64,000 bases of DNA from Spirodela intermedia (taxonomy: Eukaryota; Streptophyta; Magnoliopsida; Alismatales; Araceae). Within the stretch, counting starts at the first letter, position 1. Each line of letters begins with the position of its first letter. Location: contig LR746273.1 in assembly GCA_902729315.2 (NCBI GenBank), positions 1,617,001 through 1,681,000 on the forward strand, written 5' to 3'. The notes beneath the pieces were generated by a model. The model searched no databases. It was not told the DNA's origin and saw nothing but the letters and a program-made list of their open reading frames with translations. Below, one piece after another: positions 47,525 to 60,610 of this stretch. The translations under genes were made by a program, and so were the position numbers.

Positions 47525-50396
47525 AGGTTATCTTTCCTCGAGAAGGAAGAATCCGGATGTCTTGTTGCCTATCCTCCTGTTTCGTCCGAGAAAAGATTTC
47601 ATGGTTTTTCTGGAGATAGGGATGAGCTCACTTGTGTCCATTCTCGATGATGGAAATTAGCTCTCAGCTCGCATTCGTTGAAGGAATCTGGCTCGATGAT
47701 GCAATGGAAATCTGATCCGTTCTAGTTATCTTCCTCTCGCTGATGGCGCTCTGGAATCCCTAAACCTAATCGTAATCCTCTTTTTCTCTTTCTCTGGAGA
47801 GGCTGCACCGCAGGACCTATTCCCTCAAAGCACAGTGATAGGTGTTCCCAATTCGTTGGCTCACCGTCGGTCCAGCTCTCTTAACATGGACGAACATGGG
47901 AGCCGAGAAGTTTACCCTGGAACGAGGGAGATTCGACAACTTCCTCTGGCAGAGTGAGTGATTGGTTCTACCAATCGATTCATTGAAGTCACCAATCGTA
48001 TAATTTATTTTTTCAAACATATATAGATACTTGCATTGATGTTTATCGAATAGAATGATGGACGTCGATCGTCCAGCATCGCTTGCTCGTTCCAATTTCA
48101 CTTTCGTGCATCCTTTTCAGCGTTGACCTTAGATTTCTTGGGCTTTTGAGGTGGATCTCCCCTATCCTTATCAGTAGAATCCTGGAGCATCATCCCAGGT
48201 GTTTTTTGCTCGCGATTACGCTTTTTCGGTAATCAAATCTCCTGCAATTATCAGACACTCATCGGATCTTGCGTGAATTTCTTACTGTATTAGATAATAG
48301 ATTGGTTTTCCGCAGGGCTCTCTGCCTTTGGGGCGACGTCCTCCATTGGTTCTCTCCACCATAATGCACCATATATCTCTGATCATGTCTGGATTGGGAA
48401 ATAATTCCCTAAAATAGCTCAGCTCCCCCGACTCAATCCTCCTGACAGCAGATGATGCCCCTGTTCTTACCATCATCACCTTGTGTTCTTGGAATCTGAG
48501 ATGGATTCCTCTACTCTCTTTTTTTTTGATTCGGAGATTGTTGTAGAATATGGTTTCAGGGGTGAAAGGGCCCCTTAGACATGGGTTTGTCGAATTTTCT
48601 TGCATATTATTGGAATATAATGTCTGAAAGGGGAAAACATACTTTATGAACATTATCTGGGGAGGGGGGGGGGGGGAGTTGATGTCTGATCTGGGCTGGC
48701 CCTAGCCCAGCCCAAACCTTGGATTAATCGGGCCTGGGCTTGGGTTGATTCTATGCCTGAAACCTAAACCTTGCGACTTCCTATTGATAAGTTTTCATTA
48801 TGATGAGTTAATAATTAGTAAATGATATATTTTTAGCTTTAACTCATGATAAATAGACTTATATTTGTGTTAAAATATGAAAAGTGGTTTTCAGTTGATT
48901 AATGTAAATTTTTGGGTAATTATGTGATTTTATACGAATTTATATGATTTTTACTGTCTTACTTTTGAAATAAATAAAGAAAAAGAAAAAGAAATATAAA
49001 TATAACAAAATTGGGGGAACTCGCCGGCCAGTTGGGCCCACAAGTGGGTTGAAAGCGCAGTTGAGGAGTAGCCGCGAGTAGGGGCTTGAGCGGCTTGGAC
49101 CGATAGGGGCACGTGTGCGTCACTCCCCTTCCACGTCATTGGTGGCCAGACGGCTGTGAGGCAAAGAGTGGTCGTACACATGGGAGAAAGAGACTTGCTT
49201 GCAAATATAACATTACTATATATTTGCCCAAAAATTCGACGCACAAGCGATGTGGGACTAAACTCGTATCATCTTCCTCAGAAAGGGCATGGCAACTGGT
49301 GTGAGTTCGAATCCTCTCAGAGTCAAAACTCATATTTTTTATTTGATTATCGCGACTTTCTTACATATTGCCAGTGAAGGAATAAGCAACCAGAATCGAT
49401 GAATCATTGACAAAAATCTTGTCAATGCGATTCGCGGAATATTGTTACTAAAATTGCTGAACGATTCGCGATAAAAGGATTGCAAATCCATCGAGTAAAT
49501 CATCTTCGATTGATCGATGAACAAGCCGTCATCGAGAAGAGGACGATCTGCTAAGAGACGAGTCGCCACCTCCTGAGAGCATACCAGTTGCGATGAAGAG
49601 CCTCCTCTTGCTATGTGAACTTAAAGATGAAGCTCCTTAACACGCGTCCAACCTCTATCTAGCTCCTCTCTATCAGGTGACAGCCGCCAGAGAGCCACAA
49701 AGTCATCGTTTTTCTGCTCCGTCGGGTGACAACTGCCGGAGACGATTCGACGACCCATTTCATTGATCTTTAGACTTTGCAAGGAGATCTAGAGATTGCC
49801 CATGTCGTCTTTGTCTAAGGAGAGCCTTTGAGACTGTGGACACTGCACGACGATCCTCCTGAACGCTCAGGATTCTAGTGCATCGTCGACACATCGCCGT
49901 CGCGACACCGGAACTCTGATTTCTTAATTTCAACTTACATTCTACTTCATTTAGTGATAATTTGTGTGATTTAAAATTTTCAAGATATACTTCATTTCAT
50001 TACGATTCTTTCAGCTTTTATAAATCTTAATTTGATCAATTAAATTGTATGTAATTGCTTACATAAGAATCACCGAGCAGAACTTTATTTCTGCCTGATT
50101 TGTGTTTGTCAGGTGCTGATGTCATCTTGACGTCTGCACTCTTATTTCTTTTTTTCGTGAATTTTAAATATATTTCCTTTTTATTTCTTAATATAAATTT
50201 CATAGAAAATAGTATTCTTTGAGAATTTATTTAATAGTTATTAGATATTATATTACATCCTTGTGATCAACTTAGAAAATTACTATTATTTTTGGAAGTT
50301 TTATTAAATTATAATTGATATATTTTTCTAGAAATACTTCTAAATATTTAAAAATTTATATTTCTAGTTTTATAAATTTTAAATTTGTGTGATTTA
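47525..50396. other. Long gene-free spacer
   Basis: No gene seen. A G-run lies at 48662-48676. The stretch 49240-49330 has GATGTGGGACTAAACTCGTA and a GAGTTCGAATCC string, typical of decayed short repeats. Sequence from 49920 to 50396 is very AT-rich. Short frames on both strands look random. Confidence 0.4.
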
Positions 50397-50402
50397 CTAT
50401 AC

Positions 50403-50711
50403 AATAGAGAGGGAGAGAGAGGGGGGAAAGAGAGAGAGAGAGAGGGAGAGAAAGAGAGAGAGAGAGAGAGGGAGAGAGAGAGGGAGAGAGAGGGAGATAG
50501 ATAGAGAGAGAGAGAGGGAGAGAGAGAGTGGGAGAGAGAGAGAGGGAGAGAGAGAGGGAGAGAGAGGAGAGAGGGAGAGAGAGAGGAGAGAGAGGGGGAG
50601 AGAGAGGGAGAGAGAGAGAGAGAGGGAGAGAGGGAGAGAGAGAGAGAGAGGGAGAATGGAATGAGAGAGGAGAGAGAGGAGAGGGGAGAGAGAGGGGAGA
50701 GAAGAGAGAGG

Positions 50712-50762
<51 letters not shown>

Positions 50763-51090
50763 GGAGAGAGGAGAGAGAGAGAGAGAGGGAGAGAGAGAGG
50801 GAGAGAGAGAGGAGAGAGAGATACAGAGAGAGAGAGGGAGAGAGAGGGAGAGAAGAGGGAGAGGGGAGAGAGAGGGAGATAGAGAGGGAGAGAGAGGGGA
50901 GAGAGAGATAGGGAGAGAGGGAGAGAGGGAGAGAGAGAGAGAGAGGGGAGAAGGAGAGAGGGTGATAGAGAGATAGAGAATAGGGAGAGCGAGACCCAAT
51001 AATTGGGCCCAGGGGAGAGAGAGAGATATATGGAAGCGAGACCCAATAATTGGCCCAGGGGGAGAGAGAGAGGAGAGGGAGAGCCCAGGC

Positions 51091-51125
<35 letters not shown>

Positions 51126-51230
51126 GAGAGAGAGGGAGGGAGAGGGAGAGAGAGGGAGAGAGAGAGAGAGAGAGGAGGAGAGAGAGGGAGGGAGAGGGAG
51201 AGAGAGGGAGAGAGAGAGAGAGATAGGGAG
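50403..51230 (+). repeat. Large (GA)n-rich satellite upstream of the STY kinase
   Basis: About 830 bp of GA with GGA interruptions. Three embedded copies of a GCGAGRCCCAATAATTGG block occur near 50989, 51036 and 51232. A 61-bp GGAGGAGAGAGAGGGAGGGA-type unit is repeated near 51120-51215. Long frames in it are artefacts. Confidence 0.93.
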
Positions 51231-53342
51231 AGCGAGGCCCAATAATTGGCCCAATCCAACTCACCGAGTAGGAGCAAACCCACCCACTAACTCTCCTCTT
51301 CCACAGCATCTTCGAAGGGTCCCCGGAGGACTGCGGTGGACCCTTTATCGTGTTTCACGTGATCCGGATAAGGTACGCTTCTGTTTTTTTATTGGGGGGG
51401 CGCAGATATTTCGGCCTGCAGTCGCCCGCCTTCAATTCGCCCAAAGTCAACCGCGTGCAAGAAGCCAATCAACCCTTAGATTACGGCGCCCCTTGGAGAG
51501 GTCAAGGGCCAAAGGTAGCTCGCATCATATCCACGTCAACGGTTGGGACCAGCGCGCGGCGCTATCAGGTGCCGGCATCTTCAGGTCCAACCGCCGCCGT
51601 ACGTCTCTTTTTGCTATTGGACGGTTAAAGCTTTTAACCGGTACTATTTACCGCAAACTATTTCAGGAAGTAGGATTTTGTCGGCAAATTTTATGCCGGA
51701 GATGGATGGACACGTGGATTTTCCAGGTGGGGCACCAGGCTGGCATCCGGTCATCTTTTGCCGAGTGTAACGGTCCGTCCGACTCGGTTCCCGGGGTTGA
51801 CTCGGGGAGCTCAGACGGGCAAACTAGCTTAGCTGGGGACGGAAGTATTCGGGGTAGACGTTGACTCCTCAAATTAGAGGATCTTCTCCGACGCGGACGA
51901 GCCTCAAATTAGAGCTTTTTTAAGTCAGAACAAAGCTTCTCGAGGAGACCCAGAGGAGCCATGTGCGCGGAATGCAACCAAGTCAGCCCATGGCGGCGGC
52001 GGCAGACAGGCGGACGGCGTGTCGAAGGATGCCGGCGGGCGTGCCGACCGGATGAGGTGGCGGTGGGGTCTACGGTGTTGGCCTCCTCTGACGGGTCTCG
52101 TAGCTGGGACGCCCACGTGGTCGCGTTGACCAACACGCGATGAGAACTGGTTTAATTTGTCTCCTACGGGGAGAACGAGCCCAAATGGATTTTCGCCGCA
52201 ACTATTTTTCTGAGAAAGGTCAACGCCGGTGACGCCATTTAGATCGACATTTCCGTCGCCGGCAGGGGCCTTCGTTCTCTGGTGTAACGGCTCTACTTGT
52301 GACCCTCTCCCGGACAGGATTAGAGAGGATAAGATGGCAGCGTCAGAGGAGGGGACTGTGAAGCAAGAGGCGTAGTCAACGCCGGCCAGCTGGCGTGAAT
52401 TGGTGTACAAGCTAAGAGGGACCTCGGATTCTGCGAGATATTCCTCCCATCCTCCGTTCTGATCCGAACTTGGACGCCCCCCCGTCAACCATTCGATCGG
52501 ATTATCTTATCCAATCGAAATCAAGTTCAAGATTTTACTCTTTCATCCGATCTTGATCCGACTCCGCCTGTTACGGCGGCGCCGCCGCCGAGGGGAGGAG
52601 GTCCTTGGCAGTGAGATGCTGGATCTTACTCGTTGAACGTACTCACTGACAGAGATTCGCGAAAAAAGTTGAGTTTTTTAAAAAAATATCAGGAACCTGG
52701 TTTGAGAGAGACCGTTTCTGGGCGCCGCCGCGGGGATTCGCCGCCGTTGGGGTGGCGGCGGCGGGCCTGATCTCCGGCGACCAATCCTAAGAAAGTCGTT
52801 TCTTGAATGCAACGGCAGACAATTCCGGCGATACCAACCACCGGGTAATCGATAATTCAATGTAAATTGGTCGGTCCATTGAAGGCCGAGCGCGTGTCGG
52901 CGCGCGGCTTCCCGCCGGCGGAGCCGGTCACCTCCGTCGCTTGGCGAGGGCCATCGTGATAGACTCGCCGCCGCGGCACCACGCCGGACAAGGAGGAGAA
53001 GTTTATTGGGGCTCCTTCTCGAAGGTGGGCAGCATATTCCGTGAACTTACCGCCGAGGTGAAAATGACAATCATGTATAAATATCACTGCCTCGACGACC
53101 ATCTGCTATTACTCTCTCTCTCTCTCTCTCTCTCCCCTTGCCTTATTCTCTTCCTTCTCCGCCCATCGTTCTGCTCCATCCTCTTCGCTGGTGTCTCCGC
53201 GGTTGTTTCTGGGACCGGAGCTTTTTGGTCCCGCGAGGAATCGGAGATTGCGGGGTGATCGGGTGCGTTCTTGCGGGGGGTCTGCGTCGGTGGGAGGAGT
53301 GGGGGGAACCTTGATCGGTCGGTCTCCTGTTAGACGCAGGCG
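51231..53342. promoter_or_regulatory. GC-rich upstream region of the STY kinase, with TATA box
   Basis: TATAAATA at 53076-53083 is followed by a (CT)n run at 53112-53135, matching the usual core promoter layout here; the leader would be about 230 nt. The rest, 51231-53000, is GC-rich. A 187-codon minus-strand frame at 51925-52488 has no ATG at its head and no family I know; I do not call it a gene. Confidence 0.5.
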
Positions 53343-56300
53343 ATGGCGATGGACGACATCGAGAGCTGCAGCAGCAGATCGGTGGACTCCTCGCCGATGC
53401 AGCCCCGGCAGCAGCGGTACAAGCTTGAGGTCTACAACGAGGTGCTCAGCCGCCTGAAGGACTGCGAGGAGGCACGCTTGCCCGGATTTGAGGACGAGAT
53501 CTGGGCCCACTTCAATCGCCTCCCCGCCCGGTAATTCTCCCTCTCCTCTCTTCTTTCCTCGCGTCCCCGGTGCTCGGCCAGCGACGGGTTTCCTCAGTTT
53601 CTTGTTCAGGTTAATCTCTCCTCCTCCTCCTCCTCCTTCATTTGCTCCCAATTCTGCCGGGAGGAGGGGGGAGGGGGGGGGGGGGAGAGGGATTGAAGCA
53701 TTCTTTTCAGCCCTCTCTGTGAGAAATTATGCTTCCCTCTTTCTCTTTTCTTGATCCGTCTTCTTCTTTCCGACATAATATGGGCTCCAGAGTTTTACTG
53801 CAGACGACAAGCCGTCGGAGGGAACCTTCCTGTCGGTTTTTCATCGAATCTTGTTGGAAGATTGAAGTGAGAAGGATTGCTCATCGTGCAGGTATGCGAT
53901 GGATGTGAACGTGGAGAGGGCTCAAGATGTCTTGATGCACAAGAGGCTGCTGGAGATGGCTGCGGATCCGGCGAACAAGCTCCCCTTTGAGATTCGCATT
54001 GTTCAGGTGAAAGCCCTCTTGCTCGAGTTTCACTAGTTGACTTAGTTATTGATCGTTGCTCATGCCCAATTATGACAAATACAGGGATTCATTTAATCAG
54101 AGCAAGACAACGAATTGACCCCCCACTACTCTTCCTTCCTGTCGGAGGGGATGATGGGTTTCTGTAAGAAACGTTTCTAGGAACCTTGGATTTTACTGGG
54201 GCATTGGGTTGGTCTCAGAAATATTCCTATGGGTCCCATGGAGAGTCATATGGCAACTCTCTAGGGGATGATGGGTTTCTGTAAGAAACGTTTCTAGGAA
54301 CCTTGGATTTTACTGGGGCATTGGGTTGGTCTCAGAAATATTCCTATGGGTCCCATGGAGAGTCATATGGCAACTCTTTAGGTAAGTTTCTAGAGGTGGA
54401 AAAATGTCACAAGTCTTCCATTCAACCCTGACTGATCAGTTGATCCTCATTCAGTGTTCAGTGATCGAGGCAGCCCCAAAGTAGTACCCTTGGTAATCAC
54501 TTAGTTTGTGATTTGGCGATTGCTACTCATTGTGAAACACTTTAATCCGTGGTCAGAGGACATTCTTTAATCTTTTTGATGAGCCACTCTGAGAAACCCA
54601 GCCAATTTCTCTTAGTTCATTTGGTCTTCTCTTAGTTCTTTCATCCCAGGAATTGATACGCCATAAGAAAATAAATTGAGACATTTTTTTTTCTTGTTTC
54701 TGTAGGTTCCACCAGTTCAGGATTCCTCAGAGTCCAGTTTGAAAGAGGAAGAAGAAGATGCACAGAGTTCTACCACTCAGTTTAGTCGACGAAGGTGGCT
54801 GCCTTCTTCTGTCCTATATCATCTGTTCCCTCTCTGCTTTATTATTCTCCACTGTACTAAAGTGATTAAGACTTACAGCATTCACCCTCCTCCTGCTTTT
54901 GGTTCGTCTCAAAATCTTGAAGCCCTAGCTTCTGAAGCTAGTGGAGGACATGTCTATGATGGAGCCAGCGTTGCCAATACTAATGGGGACTCCTCCAGGT
55001 AGATCACTTTCTACAACTCTATGGTTATTACGCTTATGTGGTGTTTAAAATATAGGATGGCATTTTTGGAAGACAACTGTTGCCGTCCCATCCGAGGTAG
55101 GAAGTTGATGGGGAAACATGTCTTGACACCTAGGAAATCTTTAGCCTTTCTGAGCTTTCACAATGTGACCCATTAGCGGAACTGGTTTGAGAATCCTCCC
55201 CTTCGACTTGGATTGTGTTGTTCAGCTGGGCACGGCAGCCACTCTTGATAACATTTTTATTTTTTTTTTCGGCTGAGCACATCCAACCATCAAAACAGAA
55301 TGTTGGCTTCAACCCAGTGCATCTAAGACTCTTTAAATGAGATTTGTATTGGGTTTGCATGGACAAGCCCGATACGGATTCTTTACATTCTTTCCTTGTT
55401 TTGTAAAGTTTCCACTGTCTGATTCCCTAACTTCATTTTTACTTTGGAATGAAGTTCGAACTGATCAATTATGTTCTACTGTGTGATGTTCTACAGGGCC
55501 ATGCACGAAATTACTTTTGCTGCAGATGACAAGCGGAAGCTTCTCAGTCATGTAATTTCCTTTGTCTCTAATGGGCCTCATATTCACGATGCATATCCAC
55601 TGCCTTGATCCACTAGGCTACATCCGATTTAGCGTTTTATTTAACTCCATCCGTCCTTGTGGGTGGATGCTGTGTTTTACGACATCACCATTCTCTCTTA
55701 TTTTAATTTCATTTTTTAATTTTTCAATTCCATAAAACATCAGAGGTTTATCCATTTATTCAAAAGGATAAACATTGATGGCGCGAAAATCACCAATCTC
55801 TAATCACGGGGATGATATTTTTGGTGGATAATAACAGTGAAACTAATTTATAAGAAGAACCAAGAAATCGATGGTCCTTTTGAATTTTCAACGGTTGACC
55901 TGCTTTCTTCTCCTCCTGCTGGTGGTGGATTTTCGATGCTCGTATCCGCCATCCCATCACCATATCAATTATTGATTATAGACAAATGCATTGACGTTTT
56001 GCAGTTGACTTCTCTTTTGGGCGACATTGGCCTCAACATTCAAGAAGCACATGCTTTCTCTACAAATGATGGATATTCGTTGGACGTCTTTGTTGTTGCT
56101 GGATGGTCTGATGAGGTAATTTTGCATATTTCAATTCGTGCTCTTAATAAAAATGAATTTAATTGTGATTTTCTGTAAATATTTTTATAAAATAGTTTAC
56201 TGAAGTCTTCCATCATTCTTTTTTCGTTTGGTAAATAGAATGGAAAGTTCTATAATGAAACAAAGCCCACAAATGACACAACATACTTTTATGAAGAATT

Positions 56301-59300
56301 ATGAAGAATTAATTTCTTACTCTTAATGGAAATCATCTGTTGAAGAAGATGAATGACTTATTACCTAGGATCTTCTTTTTAGGATCCAAGTCAGTGTTTC
56401 CCGTCTGGCAGCCTGCCCTGTGTTGGCGACCGAAACATAATTTCATCCTATCCATATGCCCATATACCTGTCAACCTGAAGTTTTTATGGATCTTTATTA
56501 GTTTTTACTAGCACATTGACTACTAGATTAAGTAATTGACTTAATAATCAAAATTTGGGGAAATTTGTACTTCTATAATCTGATTTCACTGTCGATTCCT
56601 TTTTCTTGACAATTTTCCCTATGCTGATTTCGTGATAAAATCACATGGTTTCTTTCAGGAAACTGGGCAGCTTAGACGTGCGATTCAAAGCGAGATTCGT
56701 AAGGTTGAGATGATGACTTTTGTATATATTTTTTTAAGATGATTACTTAATGTTCATGCTACCCATTATATTCTTACTGTAAGCATAATTCTAAAAAATA
56801 GCGCTGTTCGCTTGTGCAATAGATCTCAATTCGTATACTCTTTTCTGCTCCTGGCTTTTCTTTCTTATTGTTGTCCGTTCAGTAGAGATTTTCTGTCCTG
56901 ATCTTTATTGTTGCTTTTAAGTCATTAAGCTGTTTCTCAACTGAGTTATTGGACTTAAAAAACTATCCAATGTCAGAAACCATGTGCTGCTGCCTATTAT
57001 AACCGGTCAACCAGGTCCCTAGTTGGAGTTTGCAATGTCGCCTTCTCACCTTCTTGTCTCCTCTCTCTCACTCTCACCAATGGCGGCGGCACCCCTGCTT
57101 TTGATTTAATGCCATTTTTTCGTATGGTGGCTGAGCTGTTATGTTTCAATTCAAGAGGCTAAAAGATGTGTCACATGCTGCCTTTTAAGTTTAGAACAAA
57201 AAGCTTTTTAAGTTGATGGCTTTTGACAACATTTTTCGATAATGGTAGTATGTCAACTGATTCTTTATCTTGTTAACGGATCTTATTGATGTCATAGGCT
57301 CAAGTACGGCTTTATTTCAACCCTGGAACTGACTGATGAAAAGCAGTTTTATTTGCTTTGTAATGCTGAAAATCCTGACCTACTAGAGTTTTCTGCTTTG
57401 TTACTGCTGTTGCGATGAGATGGGGGGGGGGGGGTGTTTTGTTGCTCAGTAGGCTCCTTTGTGGGTTTCTATCGTTCCTTTAGTACAAAGTATTAAAAAC
57501 TTCATTTATCATTGGTTATCTTGTGTTTAAAATATTATTACCTTGCAGGAGGATGCTCCAATACATCATCAGGTCTTTCCTATCATGGAACACAGTCCAG
57601 TCATAGAGGAATCAGCTCTTAAAGCACTGCAAATCCCTACAGATGGGACGGATGTGTGGGAAATTGATGTAAAGCAACTGAAGTTTGGTGATAAAGTAGC
57701 ATCTGGGACTTATGGTGATCTGTAAGTTGTTGTAATATGAACTGAGTTGTGTTTGTGTTAGTTCTACAGATTCACTACTTAAATGGTGGAAATCCTTTTC
57801 AGCTATAGGGGGTCCTACTGTAGCCAGGATGTAGCCATCAAAGTATTGAAGCCTGAACGCATAAATAAGGAAATGCAGCGGGAATTTGCACAGGAGGTCT
57901 ACATTATGAGGTTTGAATTGAAAGATTTCTCAATTTACCTTCGATTCAGAATTCCGCGCAGTAGTTTGCCAGATCATGTTGGTTGAAGTTCCACCCCTGT
58001 TTGGAGTGATCATCATCTCGTGTCCTGCCGGTTGCCTTTCTCAATCTCGCAGACCTTCAACAGTAGGGTCACCTATTTGGAACTTGGTTCATGTTTAATC
58101 TCTGGAAATGTTGTAAACATTCATGTTAATCCATAGCATGTTCTCTGGCTAAAATTTAACGTTTTTGGATTTTTTTTGTTTAAAAAGAACCAATTTAGAA
58201 GACATCTGTGAAGAAGTAGCAAACCAGCTTAATGAACTTATAGAGACAGAAGAGAGCCAAGGTAGTCCCGTTCAACTGCTTGTGGAGGCTAGATATGCTA
58301 AACATTACAGAAACCGCATGAAAATATTTTCTGTTCAGTTTTTTTTTTTTAATGCATGTTCTTAGTTCTTGCATCCAACACGTGAAGAGAAAGAAAGATC
58401 CGTGCAGTTCTCCTAAGGAATTTGCTTCCTCATGTTTTGACTGCTGCTCCATTTATTACAGGAAAGTTCGCCACAAGAATGTTGTGCAGTTTATTGGATC
58501 GTGCACCAGGCCCCCAAATCTGTACATCATCACAGGTACGAGTGCTAGGGGTTTCTGGGGATGCGTTTCTGCCTCCTTTTCGTGAACTAATTCCAGTTCA
58601 TGTGGCGCTTTTTTGCTCTCAGAGTTCATGACTGGAGGGAGTGTATATGATTTTCTTCATAAACAGAGGGGCGTCTTCAAACTCCCTGCTTTACTCAGAG
58701 TGGCGATTGACATATCCAAAGGGATGAACTATATGCACCAAAATAATATCATCCACAGGGATCTGAAGACCGCCAATCTTCTAATTGATGAACATGAGGT
58801 AAAGCCTTCTTCTGTGACATAAGTTAATGTAATGCTGTTGCTTTCACAGTTCTCATTTGATCCCATAAAATAAACACTCGAGTAATCTTGCATCTACATT
58901 TCAGGGTATGAATCTTTCTCAAGTTGTGGGTTTTTTTTTTTTTTTTTCACGTCTGTCTTTTCTGATGCCAGTAGGTCTGTCCCATGTGCTTTCAAGGTTG
59001 GCTCACGCCATGTCTCCTCGCACACTTTAAAAAAAAAACCCATTTCTTGATATAATAAAACAGAGGGTTTGCTAATGCACCTGTGTTTCATTGCTTCAGG
59101 TTGTCAAGGTCGCTGATTTCGGGGTTGCTAGAGTTAAATCTCAGTCTGGAGTTATGACTGCTGAAACTGGAACATATCGGTGGATGGCTCCTGAGGTAAC
59201 TGGTGGATCCCTGCTATGATAATTTGGGAAAGATGTGTAACTGTTCAACTGTGACCAAATTTCGCATGCCAAAAAACATTGCAAGAATGGTCAATGAATG

Positions 59301-60610
59301 ATCCCATCCCTATAGTTCCGGAAAATATTAATGGGAGAAGATGAAAGCCCATCATATTTATGTCTGATGACATGATTTGATGTTAAAATTAGTCCTTTCA
59401 CAATCTGCATGACGAGGTCTGTTATTCTCTTTCATCGGTGAAATGGCTCTTCTTTCCAGAGATTTCATGCTCGCTGTATTCTTCGTTCCAGTGTTCTCGT
59501 CTCCTTTGTCTGTGCTCACCCCTCCGAACATTATTATTATTATTCTTGTTATACTAAAGAATAAAACATTCCTTTTGATCTAACTGACGACACTCGAAAT
59601 CTTTTCATTTCCCAGGCTGGAACTGATCATCGACCTGTTCAATGCCTAAAATTATTCAATAATATTCAATAAAGATATTCTACTTCTTTCAATTGCTTGC
59701 TATCCATGTAATCAGCCTTTTTATGCTTTATTAATGCCATTAATTTTTTTTTGTTTCCCTGAAATATTGTAATCATTCGTCATCTTCCTCTCCTCGTTTG
59801 AAGGTCATTGAACACAAACCTTATGATCACAAAGCTGATGTCTTCAGCTTTGCCATTGTGCTGTGGGAGCTGCTTACTGGAAAGGTAGTCTTCCATTCCC
59901 TCCCGTGGTTTCATCTTACATGCTCAAGATCAACAGCCTAGTTAACTTGGGTTGCTCTAATGATTTCAGGTCCCCTATGAGTATCTGACACCATTGCAAG
60001 CAGCAGTCGGAGTTGTTCAAAAGGTATGACTTTGATTTCATCTGTTTATCGTTGCCCTAGAACATAATCACTCAGGGGACCTGTATTTTTATTTCGGAAC
60101 GTGTTCTTGAAGGTTTCTATTGCTAGTCAGTCGCAGTATAGAATCCTTCCCGTGATTTCTAGGGTTTTCGAGGCCGAGCATTCCAGAAGATAGGTTTTCA
60201 CCTAGGTTTTCCAACACGATCGTCACCTTCCCTCGTGTTTTTATAAAGAATCGCGTGCTTGAGCGAGGAAAGAAAGGTGGGGGAGGGGGATTCTATCTAA
60301 CTCGTCCGGTGATTTCTAGGGTTTGAGGCCTACCATTCCGAAGAGCACCCATCCGAAGCTGAAGGAGCTGCTCGAGCGATGCTGGCAGCAGGATCCGAGC
60401 GAAAGGCCCGACTTCTCGGAGATCTTGGAGAACCTTCGGCACATCGCCAAAGAGGTACATCATTAAAGAGACCCTCCTTCCTCCTTCCTACTGCTCTGCT
60501 CCTCCTGATCATCTTTCTCACTTCCGATGAGGGGCGGGCAGGCAGGCGTCGAGGCCGAACGCAAGGAGAAGTCGTCTGGGATCTTCTCGGTCCTCAGACG
60601 AAGCCACTGA
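53343..60610 (+). CDS. ACT-domain Ser/Thr/Tyr kinase, STY8/STY17/STY46 type
   Basis: Sixteen exons: 53343-53530, 53892-54006, 54706-54794, 54879-54998, 55497-55551, 56005-56115, 56659-56703, 57549-57721, 57803-57910, 58462-58535, 58623-58798, 59100-59195, 59804-59884, 59970-60023, 60320-60454, 60542-60610; 562 residues. The N-terminus ([30 protein letters not shown]) and the ACT domain ([28 protein letters not shown]) precede a Raf-like kinase. The kinase shows the glycine loop [11 protein letters not shown], Lys in VAIKVLKPE, catalytic [17 protein letters not shown] and GTYRWMAPE, all intact. Arabidopsis STY8, STY17 and STY46 phosphorylate transit peptides of chloroplast precursor proteins in the cytosol. 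Intron 2 has a near-perfect 117-bp tandem duplication. Intron 14 holds a copy of the exon 15 splice acceptor. Confidence 0.95.
54147..54380 (+). repeat. 117-bp tandem duplication in kinase intron 2
   Basis: Copies at 54147-54263 and 54264-54380 are almost identical (one difference noted near the end, CTCTCTA versus CTCTTTA). Confidence 0.95.
58165..58365 (+). other. Unexplained open frame inside kinase intron 9
   Basis: A 66-codon frame within the 551-bp intron between exons 9 and 10 contains acidic, coding-like text ([18 protein letters not shown]). It has no flanking splice sites that keep the kinase frame and is absent from the family. Possibly a captured exon fragment. Confidence 0.2.

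Noticed and set aside
49280-49330. tRNA-like B-box (GAGTTCGAATCC)
   Set aside because: No matching A-box or cloverleaf at the right distance; better seen as decayed repeat.
50348-51309. Several long frames, both strands, of Ser-Leu or Arg-Glu repeats
   Set aside because: Translation of the GA satellite only.
51925-52488. 187-codon minus-strand frame
   Set aside because: No ATG at its start, no recognised family, and composition typical of the GC-rich promoter region.
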